This document shows positions 17,911 through 26,450 of a stretch of 42,367 nucleotides of DNA, piece after piece. Position numbers and translations under genes: made by a program. Source of the DNA: Opitutales bacterium (GTDB lineage: Bacteria > Verrucomicrobiota > Verrucomicrobiia > Opitutales > JAFGAQ01); the NCBI GenBank assembly GCA_022361075.1, contig JAKSBQ010000232.1:1-42367 (forward strand), read 5' to 3'. Under the pieces are notes generated by a model. It was not told the DNA's origin. It was given only the letters and a program-made list of their open reading frames with translations, and made no database searches. Position 1 is the stretch's first letter. Each line of letters opens with the position of its first letter.

Positions 17911-20847
17911 TTAGTAACGGAACCTCACACCCAGCACATAACTGCGCCCATTTTGAGAATAGCTGTAGGGGAACAAACCGTCTGCGAAGGTTTGTTTTCT
18001 TGCCTGTTCCAATAGATTTCTCGCCTGCAAACGAACCGATACATTCTTGTTGATGCGGTAAGTGAAATTCATGTCCCAAGCCTTGTAGTCTTCATCGAAA
18101 AGCGCCCCACCTTGCGTCCTTGGTGACACCAAGTTTCGACTTCGATAGGTGTAGGACGTGCGCCATGAGAACTTATCACCCTGGTAATAAAAAACCGCCG
18201 AATAATTGTCCTCGGAAGCACCCACCAGCGGAAGGATAGATCCGGTAATTGGATCCGAGAGAGCTGTTTCGTTATCGAACAGCTTGGTGTAGGAACCTTG
18301 GAATCCGAAATCACTGATGAAAGCCTCATCTGTGAAGTGCCTGAACGGAATGTGAACCTGGAACTCCACACCTGTGATTTTCGCACCTTCAGCGTTGCTT
18401 GTCGGAGCGTTGACCTGAACGTCGAAAGTGTCGCTATCCACATAGGTCACACCACCAACGGTCCATTCTGCCGGTGAGAAAGACTCGGTGAAAATGAAGG
18501 ATTTGATGTCTTTATTGAAGTATCCAACAGCGGCAAAAGCACCGGAATCGCCCATGTACCATTCCAAAATCGCCTCCCACTGGTCCGCCTTGAATGGTGG
18601 AATTCCGACGTTGTTGGAGTTGATATTAACTCCATCTACATCGGTGGAACCGAATTCGAAACTTGGATTCACTCCACTCGATCCCGCAATATTGCCCAGA
18701 CTTGGTCGGGCGATCACGCTGGATGCCGCGATACGGAGCTTCAACTCATCAGTCAGGTCGAAGCTGATGGTCATACTTGGTAGCCAATCATCGTATGACG
18801 CGGTGTCCGTAACCAGAGAGGATGGTAGACTCACGGGGTTATCATTGGCGTCATAAACGAAGTCACCCGGTCCAGTAACACGGTCACTTGAAGTCTGTGG
18901 TCTGGTATTAAATCCGGCACCCAAAACTTCAGTGTTGTGGTAGCGCACACCAATGTTGCCTTGATAGCGAATTTGCCCAAGAGCACCTTCGAAATCTGCC
19001 ATAAAATAATAGGCAGTCACTTCCTCTTCGGCTTGTTCATAACGACCTTGGCCAGCATTGCCTCCCGCTGATGGATCACGTGCAAAAAAACCATCCGGAT
19101 GGTCCGGGCGTGAAGAGGAGTTCTCCAGAAGCGGTTGCCAGTAGTCATAAATCGCTTGATTGTCCGGAGAAAACCATGTGCGAGTTTGGATTTCGTCGAT
19201 TTCACTTAAAAATCCTCCTGCTGGTGATGGGAAATCACGTCTGAAGGTTGTAAAAGCGGGAACGTCCGCTTCGGTCAAACCGTTTTCAGCTAGGATGTTT
19301 CGGCGTGCATTAGCGTTGAATCGGAAGGTGTTGAAAACCTGATCGGTGGAACGTTCACGATATTTAAAACCAGCATAAACTTTTGAGAGCATGAAATTGT
19401 CACCGCCCTTTTGAGCATCCCACTCCGCATCAAAGGCGATGATGTCTTCCTGGGATCCGTAATTGATCACATTGTATCCGAGATTACCCAATGTTGCGTT
19501 CGCTTCTTCGGGGTTATATCGTTCTCCTGTCACTGAATTTGGGAGGAATTCAAAGAAAGGCATTCCGTCTACATTTCGGCGGTATTCAAATCCGTCAGGA
19601 ACGTCATTAAAATTGATGGTTAGGATACGATTATCGCGGTCAAACTCACTTTCACTGCGGGCAACATCAACGACAAATTTAAAAGGCCCCTGATTTGGGT
19701 TCCACTCAAGATTGAGACCATAAACATCGTCATTTCTCAGGAAGGTCGTGTAAGTACCTACACCCTGAATCGCTGAACCATTTCCGCGGATACCATTGAA
19801 TCCTTCACTAAATGTTGCCGAATCCAAAATACCTCCCACTCGTGGGAAATCGGGAGTGGCAATCACGACGGGATTAAGAATCGTGCTGCCGTTACCTGTA
19901 GTACGGTGACGCATGTTGTTTTGCTGGCGACGGGTATCACTTTCATTGGTCATCCAATCGACCGTGAGATTCCAATCTGTAGATGGCTTCCATTGAGCAG
20001 TCAGACCGTATCCAATTTTTTCAATGGACCCGTCATTCACCTGATACTGGGAGTTGGCACCCGGACGTAAAACATTAGCGATACCGTCCACGGTATCGTT
20101 GGAATCTGTTTGAATCAAACGAGCGATTTGAGTCAGGGTCGTGCGGTCACTGTAAGCCACTGATGCGAGGATGCCGAACTTTTCATTCGGAGTCCAAATA
20201 GCCAATCCTGATAAACGAGGATCAAACGTTTCAGCCTCAACATTATAGGACCAGTCTGCACTGCCGCGGAAGGACAGGTCGCGACCCACCTGTTGCACGT
20301 CTAACGGCTTTGGAGTTTCGATGTTGATTACGCCACCGATTCCTCCTTCGTCCAAGATCGCTGTGGGACTCTTGTAGATGGTAACACCGGAAACCATCTC
20401 GGGCGGAACATTATCCAGGCCGTAAGCATTACGATTACCTCCTGAAGCACCGCCGCGAACTCCCCGACGGTTGATTGATGTGAAGTTGAAGTTAGGGCCT
20501 AATCCACGGATAGAGACATATTCTCCTTCGCCACTCTCACTTCGGCCGATTTGCACACCGGGAATCCGCTGGAGAGATTCCGCAAGGTTTTCATCAGTGT
20601 ATTCACCCAGGTCTTCGGACGTGATAAGATCCACGACAGGGATGACCTCACGCTTCATCACCTGAGCATCGATGAGTGCTGCTGGGTAACCGGTTATCAC
20701 CATCTCTTCAAGAGTAATAACATCGTCATCTGAAGTCGTTGAATCTTGGGCGACGACTAAGCTCTGCCCACCAAAGAGTAGCATGGTACAGACAGGAGCG
20801 AAGACCCTACGAAAAGGTCTCAACAATTGGGGCATTATATTGGTCAT
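17911..20847 (-). CDS. TonB-dependent receptor, Xanthomonas-Caulobacter type, without STN domain
   Basis: 978-residue outer-membrane receptor. The signal peptide covers about residues 5-34 (RRVFAPVCTMLLFGGQSLVV, then AQ); ATG 20835 is an alternative start. A TonB-box-like segment EEMVITGYPA precedes the plug, which includes LAESLQRIPGVQIGR, YVSIRGLGPNFNFTSINRRG, and GGIGGVINIETPKPLDV. The barrel ends with an aromatic residue (SYVLGVRFRY), as expected for BamA recognition. It resembles the TIGR01782 type, often linked to glycan uptake. It is the first gene of the minus-strand block and has its own terminator. It lacks an STN domain, while a free STN lipoprotein is encoded next. Confidence 0.92.
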   Translation of the reverse strand: MTNIMPQLLRPFRRVFAPVCTMLLFGGQSLVVAQDSTTSDDDVITLEEMVITGYPAALIDAQVMKREVIPVVDLITSEDLGEYTDENLAESLQRIPGVQIGRSESGEGEYVSIRGLGPNFNFTSINRRGVRGGASGGNRNAYGLDNVPPEMVSGVTIYKSPTAILDEGGIGGVINIETPKPLDVQQVGRDLSFRGSADWSYNVEAETFDPRLSGLAIWTPNEKFGILASVAYSDRTTLTQIARLIQTDSNDTVDGIANVLRPGANSQYQVNDGSIEKIGYGLTAQWKPSTDWNLTVDWMTNESDTRRQQNNMRHRTTGNGSTILNPVVIATPDFPRVGGILDSATFSEGFNGIRGNGSAIQGVGTYTTFLRNDDVYGLNLEWNPNQGPFKFVVDVARSESEFDRDNRILTINFNDVPDGFEYRRNVDGMPFFEFLPNSVTGERYNPEEANATLGNLGYNVINYGSQEDIIAFDAEWDAQKGGDNFMLSKVYAGFKYRERSTDQVFNTFRFNANARRNILAENGLTEADVPAFTTFRRDFPSPAGGFLSEIDEIQTRTWFSPDNQAIYDYWQPLLENSSSRPDHPDGFFARDPSAGGNAGQGRYEQAEEEVTAYYFMADFEGALGQIRYQGNIGVRYHNTEVLGAGFNTRPQTSSDRVTGPGDFVYDANDNPVSLPSSLVTDTASYDDWLPSMTISFDLTDELKLRIAASSVIARPSLGNIAGSSGVNPSFEFGSTDVDGVNINSNNVGIPPFKADQWEAILEWYMGDSGAFAAVGYFNKDIKSFIFTESFSPAEWTVGGVTYVDSDTFDVQVNAPTSNAEGAKITGVEFQVHIPFRHFTDEAFISDFGFQGSYTKLFDNETALSDPITGSILPLVGASEDNYSAVFYYQGDKFSWRTSYTYRSRNLVSPRTQGGALFDEDYKAWDMNFTYRINKNVSVRLQARNLLEQARKQTFADGLFPYSYSQNGRSYVLGVRFRY

Positions 20848-21247
20848 TTAGAATTAGTTTAGGGATATATTTTCTGGCGAAACGCCATCCATCGTTGTCG
20901 ACGTGAACTCGGTAAAGCTCAATTCGACCACACAAGTTCTTATACATATCTATACAACTCTGCAAATATTCAAGTTTTCATCGTATATTTTTGGTTTTTT
21001 GTGTGTTTTTAATCAAATTACCACTTTCAAGTGTGTGATTTTCGTGGTTTTTCGCAAAAACTAAAGTCTCACTGAAAAAAGCGAAAATTGGTTATGTGTG
21101 GATTTTTGACGATTCTAAATCAAAGTCATTGACTTCAAATTGGTTTTTTCTTGCTTCCATAGGGTTTTAGCACCTTCTTAAAACTACAAAAAAACATAGT
21201 GTGACTCATTCATTCCCCGCGTTCGCACTGAAACCGACAACTACCCC
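20848..21247. promoter_or_regulatory. 400-bp AT-rich divergent control region
   Basis: Separates the minus-strand TonB receptor from the plus-strand permease and must hold promoters for both. It is rich in T and A runs (about 20985-21140). It contains CACTTTCAAGTG near 21022, a 5-bp inverted repeat with a 2-base spacer, and a TTGACT box near 21130. No -10 partner at standard spacing is convincing. No coding ORF is seen. Confidence 0.4.
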
Positions 21248-22669
21248 ATGACAGAAGAAAACTCCACCGAAGCGAGTTCCGGAGAATTCGAAAGAGAACC
21301 GGTACCCAAAAAATCACAACTTGGCTTTAAAAACTTCTTTGGCATGTATGCCGGAGAGCACTGCGCAGGAACCGAGTTGATGATCGGCCCGCTGTTCATC
21401 GCCGCAGGCGTCAGCGCATTTGATCTCCTCGCAGGACTTTTCGTCGGAAATCTTCTGGCGGTTCTGAGTTGGACTTTTGTCACCGCTCCTATCGCGACAA
21501 AAGCACGACTAACTCTCTACTATCAGCTGGAGAAGATCTGCGGTCGTAACCTAGTGATCGTTTACAATTTGGCCAACGGGATTGCGTTCTGTTTTCTCGC
21601 AGGGGCCATGGTCACGGTGTCGGCAACTGCTGTGGGGGTCTGGTTTAAGTTTCCAATGCCGGGTCTTTCCGACGTTTACCCAAATAGTATCGGCTGGGTC
21701 ATTGCTACATTAGCGGTAGGAGCCGCAATCGCAGTCGTAGCATCCTATGGCTACAAAACCGTTTCCCGAATCGCGAACATCGCCGCCCCCTGGATGGTAC
21801 TCGTCTTCGTAGCGTTCGGAGTCGTCGCTTTCAAAATGCTGGTGAACGAGCAGGAAGCAAACATCAACAGCGTCGGCACTTTGTGGGAATTCCTCAACAC
21901 ATCTATCTGGAAGGGTGGAGCTCCTCTGGAAGGTGCCACTAAATTCACATTCTGGCATGTCACTTTCTTCGCATGGTTTTGCAACATGGCCATGCACATC
22001 GGGATGAGCGATTTGAGCGTATTCCGTTTTGCGAAAAAATCCTGGTATGGCATCGCTACATCTTCCGGGATGTATATCGGACACTTCATGGCTTGGATCG
22101 CAGCTTCACTGCTCTACGCACTTCAGTTGTCACGCGATCCTTCCGCAACCGATGTTCTGCCTGGCCCCCTGGCTCATTCCGTTGCAGGTGTTGCAGGTCT
22201 CATCTGCGTAATTGTCGCAGGTTGGACCACCGCAAACCCCACGATTTACCGAGCGGGTCTGGCGTTTCAGGCGATCATGCCCAACGCTTCACGTTTTAAG
22301 GTGACTTTGGGGACAGGTCTCATCGTGGCAATCATCGCGATGTTCCCGTTCATCGCGATGAAACTCCTGGGCTTCGTCGCGATCTACGGACTCATCCTCA
22401 TGCCGATGGGCGCCATCATCGTTGTCGATTTCTACCTTCTCGAAAAACTGGGCTTAAAATCCTATTTTGCGGAATGGAAAGGGCTTAAGTTTTACTGGGC
22501 ACCTGGAGTTACCTGGTTTCTCACTCTCGCGATTTGCGTCACACTCGTAAAAACCGGAACGATCGGGCTTTATTTCGCAAGTCTACCTGGCTGGTTCATC
22601 GCAGCGGTTCTCTATGTCACACTGAGCAAAATCGCACAATCCAGTTCAATCAAAGCCGCTAATTCATAA
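21248..22669 (+). CDS. NCS1-type (purine-cytosine permease-like) membrane transporter
   Basis: 473 residues with about 12 hydrophobic helices. The start FKNFFGMYAGEHCAGTELMI, with an acidic residue in the first helix, resembles nucleobase:cation symporter-1 (Transp_cyt_pur) proteins; known family substrates are nucleobases, hydantoins and vitamins. Context points elsewhere: it precedes a DeoR regulator and sits opposite the rhamnose operon, and no other sugar permease is visible in the window. It may carry L-rhamnose or a pathway intermediate such as lactate, but this is inference. A 54-residue membrane protein starts 12 bp downstream and probably belongs to the same transcript. ATG 21248 is the only sensible start. 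Confidence 0.85.
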   Translation: MTEENSTEASSGEFEREPVPKKSQLGFKNFFGMYAGEHCAGTELMIGPLFIAAGVSAFDLLAGLFVGNLLAVLSWTFVTAPIATKARLTLYYQLEKICGRNLVIVYNLANGIAFCFLAGAMVTVSATAVGVWFKFPMPGLSDVYPNSIGWVIATLAVGAAIAVVASYGYKTVSRIANIAAPWMVLVFVAFGVVAFKMLVNEQEANINSVGTLWEFLNTSIWKGGAPLEGATKFTFWHVTFFAWFCNMAMHIGMSDLSVFRFAKKSWYGIATSSGMYIGHFMAWIAASLLYALQLSRDPSATDVLPGPLAHSVAGVAGLICVIVAGWTTANPTIYRAGLAFQAIMPNASRFKVTLGTGLIVAIIAMFPFIAMKLLGFVAIYGLILMPMGAIIVVDFYLLEKLGLKSYFAEWKGLKFYWAPGVTWFLTLAICVTLVKTGTIGLYFASLPGWFIAAVLYVTLSKIAQSSSIKAANS

Positions 22670-22681
22670 AAAGGAAATTCA

Positions 22682-22846
22682 ATGAGCAAAATCATCAGTT
22701 ACATCGCCCTTTTGGCTCTGGTTGTCATCCCATTTCTTTTTGCATTCGACGTGATCAGCATTCAGAGCAACAAGACTTTCCTTCTCATCAGCACTGTGGT
22801 GTGGTTCGCCACCGCACCCTTTTGGATGGGAAGAAAAACGACTTAA
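22682..22846 (+). CDS. 54-residue membrane protein coupled to the permease
   Basis: Short gene beginning MSKIISYIALLALVVIPFLF and ending WMGRKTT. AAAAAGGAA lies 6-10 bases before the ATG, a good ribosome binding site. Two hydrophobic helices (ISYIALLALVVIPFLFAF and TFLLISTVVWFATAPFW) flank a short loop. Twelve bases separate it from the permease stop, which suggests translational coupling and a role as an accessory subunit or stabiliser, as small subunits do for some sodium symporters. I do not recognise the family. Confidence 0.7.
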   Translation: MSKIISYIALLALVVIPFLFAFDVISIQSNKTFLLISTVVWFATAPFWMGRKTT

Positions 22847-22942
22847 GACTAGAGATCATCGAATAAATCCGTTAAGATCCTTCGGTTAGAAAGATTCCCT
22901 CGGCTTGAACAGATCGAGGTCACACCAACCACCTATTGATAA

Positions 22943-23707
22943 ATGTTACCAGCAGAACGTCATCGCGAAATTATCAGTCAACTCGATCAAAAAGGCAGTA
23001 TCCGCACGATCGACATCGCGAAAAGCCTCAACGTCACAGACGAAACCATCAGACGTGACCTCGAAAAACTTGAGAAAGACGGCCTCATCCAGCGCACTCA
23101 CGGTGGAGCTGTCCAGATCCAGAGACCCGTAAAAGACTGGCCTTTCGAAGACCGAGTCATTCAAAACATTGATCTTAAGAAGGAAATCGCTCGTGAAGCG
23201 GTGAATCTCATCAAACCAAACGATCGAATCTTCGTGGACGCTAGTTCAACCGCACTTCAGATGGCCCAATACCTCTGGAATATCAATCTCACGGTTCTGA
23301 CCAATTCTCACCTTTTTGCCACTGCACTTTTTGAAAAGCCCAATATCGAAGTGCTCATGACGGGAGGGAGATTCGACCCACAGTCAAAATCCTATGTCGG
23401 CCCGGCCGCAATGGCGACAATCCGGCGTTACCGAATTGATAAATTTTTCTTCTCAGGAAACGGCATCGACGTAGATCGAGGAGTAAGCGAAATTAACGAA
23501 TCTCAGGCCTACATCAAGGAAACGATCATTCGCCGCACGGGAACATCTATCTTTCTAGCCGACCAAAGCAAACTCGGAGCCGCTTCATCCTATTTCTTTG
23601 CCAGTGCACAGGAAGTGGATGTATTAATCACGAATACTGAAGCGGATCATCCCATTTTAGAGACCCTAAAAGCGGAGGGGACCGACATCAAACGCTCCCA
23701 AAGCTAA
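22943..23707 (+). CDS. DeoR-family transcriptional regulator
   Basis: 254 residues. The N-terminal winged helix includes HREIISQLDQKGSIRTIDIA and the DeoR signature VTDETIRRDLEKLEKDG, then RTHGGAV. The C-terminal DeoR sensor domain (PF00455) has FVDASSTALQMAQYL, VLTNSHLFATAL, MTGGRFD, and FLADQSKLG; these domains usually bind phosphorylated sugars. DeoR regulators commonly accompany PV-type microcompartment operons, so it probably represses the rhamnose/BMC genes, with a rhamnose-pathway phosphate as a likely inducer. It lies 24 bp upstream of the second sulfatase. The target sites were not found. Confidence 0.92.
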   Translation: MLPAERHREIISQLDQKGSIRTIDIAKSLNVTDETIRRDLEKLEKDGLIQRTHGGAVQIQRPVKDWPFEDRVIQNIDLKKEIAREAVNLIKPNDRIFVDASSTALQMAQYLWNINLTVLTNSHLFATALFEKPNIEVLMTGGRFDPQSKSYVGPAAMATIRRYRIDKFFFSGNGIDVDRGVSEINESQAYIKETIIRRTGTSIFLADQSKLGAASSYFFASAQEVDVLITNTEADHPILETLKAEGTDIKRSQS

Positions 23708-23731
23708 ACTAAACCCAAAAAACTACCCCCT

Positions 23732-25096
23732 ATGATTGCCCCCAGAAGTCTTCGCTTTTGCGTTGTTTTCGCGTCCTTAATTCTCGCATTTTTGTGCCAC
23801 GCAAAAACAAATGTTCTGCTCATTTTGTCGGACGATCAAGCGTGGTCGGATTACGGGTTCATGGGGCATCCGGATATCCAAACCCCCAATATCGATAAAC
23901 TCGCAGATGAATCACTGGTATTCACCCGAGGTTACGTCGTGGCACCGATCTGTCGCCCTTCTCTAGCCTCAATCGCTTCAGGGCTCTACATGCACCAGCA
24001 TGGGATCACCGCCAACGACGTGGTTCCATTCTACCAAATCCGAGAGAACGCCCAACAGGTGCGCGCTGAGCAAAATCAACCCATCTACGATTCTTTCAAC
24101 AAACGACCCACTTTAATCAAAGAACTCGTCAATGACGGTTACCTCGCACTGCAAACCGGGAAATGGTGGGAAGGATCCTGGAAGGACGCTGGATTTACTC
24201 ACGGGATGACCCACGCAGATCCCGAACGGGGAGGTCGTCACGGCGATGTGGGCCTGAAAATCGGAAGACAGGGAATTGGAGAGATCGAATCCTTTCTCGA
24301 TGAAGCTCAGTCCGAGGAGAAGCCATTTTTCATCTGGTATGCACCCTATCTTCCACACTTTCCTCACAATCCACCCGAGCGGCTCGAGAAAAAATACCAA
24401 CGTGCGGGCCGCCATGAAGCAGTCGCCAAATACTACGCCATGTGCGAATGGTTCGACGAAACCTGCGGGGAGGTTTTGAAGGCACTTGAAGAGAGGAATC
24501 TACGAGAAGACACCTTAATCGTGTATGTTTGCGATAACGGATGGACCCAACTGCCTGTTTACGACGATCCTGTCCCGGCAAACTGGAGACAACCCTTTGC
24601 CCCAAAATCGAAAGGTTCTCCCTACGAAAACGGAATCCGCACTCCCATCATGCTCTCTCTACCCGGGAAGATCGATCAAGGGGTTTCACTGAAACTTGCC
24701 TCAAGTATCGATCTCTTTCCGACGATCATGAGTGTCTGCGGCATCGATACTCCGGCAGGTCTGCCAGGGATTGATCTCACCAATGAACATGCGAGAAATT
24801 CCCGCGAAGCTGTGTTTGGTTCAGCGTATTCCTCGCACAATATGGAATTTGGAAACCATCTGAAAACCCTTCAGTACCGTTACCTGATTACCGATCGGTG
24901 GAAGTTCATCAGTCGTTCTCACGGTCTAGATATCGCCGAAAAGCATATTGCATTGCACGATTGGGATGTTGCCCCGCAACAGCTTTACGCTATCCGGCAA
25001 GATGAATGGGAAAGAACCGACCTCACTTACCGTTACCCTGAGATCGCTGCAGAACTTCAAGGCATGCTAGACGAGTGGTTACCTGTTAAGAAGTGA
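23732..25096 (+). CDS. Secreted sulfatase-family protein with variant CRPSL motif
   Basis: 454-residue alkaline-phosphatase-superfamily sulfatase. The signal peptide ends near CHA (SLRFCVVFASLILAFLCHA). Metal site SDDQAWSDYG and VCDNGW are present. The cysteine motif reads CRPSLASI (Cys74): the Arg of the canonical C-x-P-x-R formylglycine motif is Leu here. The usual GKWHL is GKWWEG. The framework is otherwise intact at full length, so this looks like a distinct subfamily, not decay. It may be active, inactive, or able to accept a different reaction. It is co-directional with the DeoR gene and convergent with the alcohol dehydrogenase. Confidence 0.85.
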   Translation: MIAPRSLRFCVVFASLILAFLCHAKTNVLLILSDDQAWSDYGFMGHPDIQTPNIDKLADESLVFTRGYVVAPICRPSLASIASGLYMHQHGITANDVVPFYQIRENAQQVRAEQNQPIYDSFNKRPTLIKELVNDGYLALQTGKWWEGSWKDAGFTHGMTHADPERGGRHGDVGLKIGRQGIGEIESFLDEAQSEEKPFFIWYAPYLPHFPHNPPERLEKKYQRAGRHEAVAKYYAMCEWFDETCGEVLKALEERNLREDTLIVYVCDNGWTQLPVYDDPVPANWRQPFAPKSKGSPYENGIRTPIMLSLPGKIDQGVSLKLASSIDLFPTIMSVCGIDTPAGLPGIDLTNEHARNSREAVFGSAYSSHNMEFGNHLKTLQYRYLITDRWKFISRSHGLDIAEKHIALHDWDVAPQQLYAIRQDEWERTDLTYRYPEIAAELQGMLDEWLPVKK

Positions 25097-25111
25097 CAAA
25101 TATTTTAACAA

Positions 25112-26311
25112 CTAAAGCTCAACCACAATCTTAATCCCCTTTTGAGCGATGTTGGTCTCAAATGCCTTTTGGATATCGTCCAGCGGAAAGCGGTGGGTAA
25201 TCAGCTCCTCAAGAGGTAAACCGATACACTGCGCACGTTGTAGAAAGTGATACGCGTTCGGGTAATCCCACGCGTGGTAAGCCCAACTCCCTAACAAAGT
25301 GATCTCTTTCTTACAAAAATCTTTGTGAGGATTGATCGAGCAATCACCACTATCAACGAACGAACCTATTTCGCAGACTCCACCTCCACGTCGAATGTAT
25401 TTAAAAATATTGGAAACCGCTGCCGGAACTCCAGTTGTCTGAAAGCCAAAATGTGCTCCAAGTCCTTTGGATAGCCCGAAAACCTCTCTCTTTAGCTCCT
25501 CAGCACCATTGTAATCTTTGTAATTAAGAGAGTAATCAGCCCCTAACTTCTTAGCCATCTCTAACCGGGAAGGATTGCCATCTATCGCAATGATATTGTT
25601 AACACCAAAAGTCCTCACAATTGCGATCATGAGTAATCCAATTGGGCCACATCCTTGAACCACAACCCGAGATCGGAAGTTGATAAGACCAGTTAACTTT
25701 GCCCTCTCCAAGGCATGAGTCACTACAGCAGCCGGCTCAATCAACAAACGAAGATTCAGGTTCATCCCGTTCACTACATAAAAATTGGAACCGGGCCGAA
25801 TGATCATGTATTCGCCAAAATAACCATTCAGATGATTGTTCGGTTCGTCCGGCAACAAACCGTAAACGCTGAAATCGTCACACAAATTCGAATCCAGCGG
25901 GTTGTATTTAGCAATTACACACTCCTCGCTGGTTTCCATGACGCTGGTCACAATGTGGTCGCCAATCTCAACAGGTTTGTTCACACTGTCTAAGGTTACA
26001 TGCTTACCCTTCGCAACAACAATTCCTGTCCCCTCATGCCCTAGCACATTTGGAATGAGTCCAAACGGATCTTTTTGGAAGCAATGCACATCCGTCCCGC
26101 AAATACCACAGGCCTCGACTTTAAGCAGAAGCTCATCATCTCCGATCTTCCGAACGGGAAACTCGCGAATCTCCATACGACGTTTGTCTACCAAAACCGC
26201 AGCTTTACACTTCTCAGGAATCACTACTTTTTTCGCTAATCCTCGTGAAAACTGCTCTTCATTTAGCACTTCACGAACAACCTCTGAGATCTGCTCACGA
26301 TCAATGTTCAT
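25112..26311 (-). CDS. Zinc-type medium-chain alcohol dehydrogenase with a candidate encapsulation peptide
   Basis: 399 residues. ATG 26311 is preferred over the frame reaching 26470: it follows an AAGG ribosome binding site, and the extension crosses a hairpin. Residues 1-18 (MNIDREQISEVVREVLNE) form an amphipathic helix like BMC cargo tags, then a linker. The catalytic zinc site is in ACGICGTDVH and LGHEGTG. The four-cysteine structural zinc lobe is missing. A Rossmann motif, VVVQGCGPIGLL, binds NAD(P)H. It is last in the rhaA-rhaB unit. It could reduce lactaldehyde to 1,2-propanediol inside the shell and recycle NADH made by the aldehyde dehydrogenase. The substrate is inferred. Confidence 0.85.
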   Translation of the reverse strand: MNIDREQISEVVREVLNEEQFSRGLAKKVVIPEKCKAAVLVDKRRMEIREFPVRKIGDDELLLKVEACGICGTDVHCFQKDPFGLIPNVLGHEGTGIVVAKGKHVTLDSVNKPVEIGDHIVTSVMETSEECVIAKYNPLDSNLCDDFSVYGLLPDEPNNHLNGYFGEYMIIRPGSNFYVVNGMNLNLRLLIEPAAVVTHALERAKLTGLINFRSRVVVQGCGPIGLLMIAIVRTFGVNNIIAIDGNPSRLEMAKKLGADYSLNYKDYNGAEELKREVFGLSKGLGAHFGFQTTGVPAAVSNIFKYIRRGGGVCEIGSFVDSGDCSINPHKDFCKKEITLLGSWAYHAWDYPNAYHFLQRAQCIGLPLEELITHRFPLDDIQKAFETNIAQKGIKIVVEL

Positions 26312-26347
26312 CACCTTATCATTATTTTGGAAAACGATTGTGGAGGA

Positions 26348-26370
26348 CAATCCCGATGCTGTCGGGATTG
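26348..26370. repeat. Perfect 9-bp hairpin between rhaB and the alcohol dehydrogenase
   Basis: CAATCCCGA (26348-26356) and TCGGGATTG (26362-26370) form a perfect stem with a 5-base loop. No T-run follows on either strand, so it is probably a REP-like intergenic palindrome or an mRNA processing/stability element. It lies 37 bp before the dehydrogenase ATG. Confidence 0.5.
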
Positions 26371-26450
26371 CCGGAAAATTTTCATCTAAACACCGAAGTG
26401 ATCCGGCATCTGCCAGACTTCCCTCCATTCGAAACAACTTCATGTTTCCT

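Noticed and set aside
21120-21160. Sigma-70-like promoter for the permease (TTGACT box)
   Set aside because: No matching -10 box at 16-18 bp spacing, so not called as a promoter.
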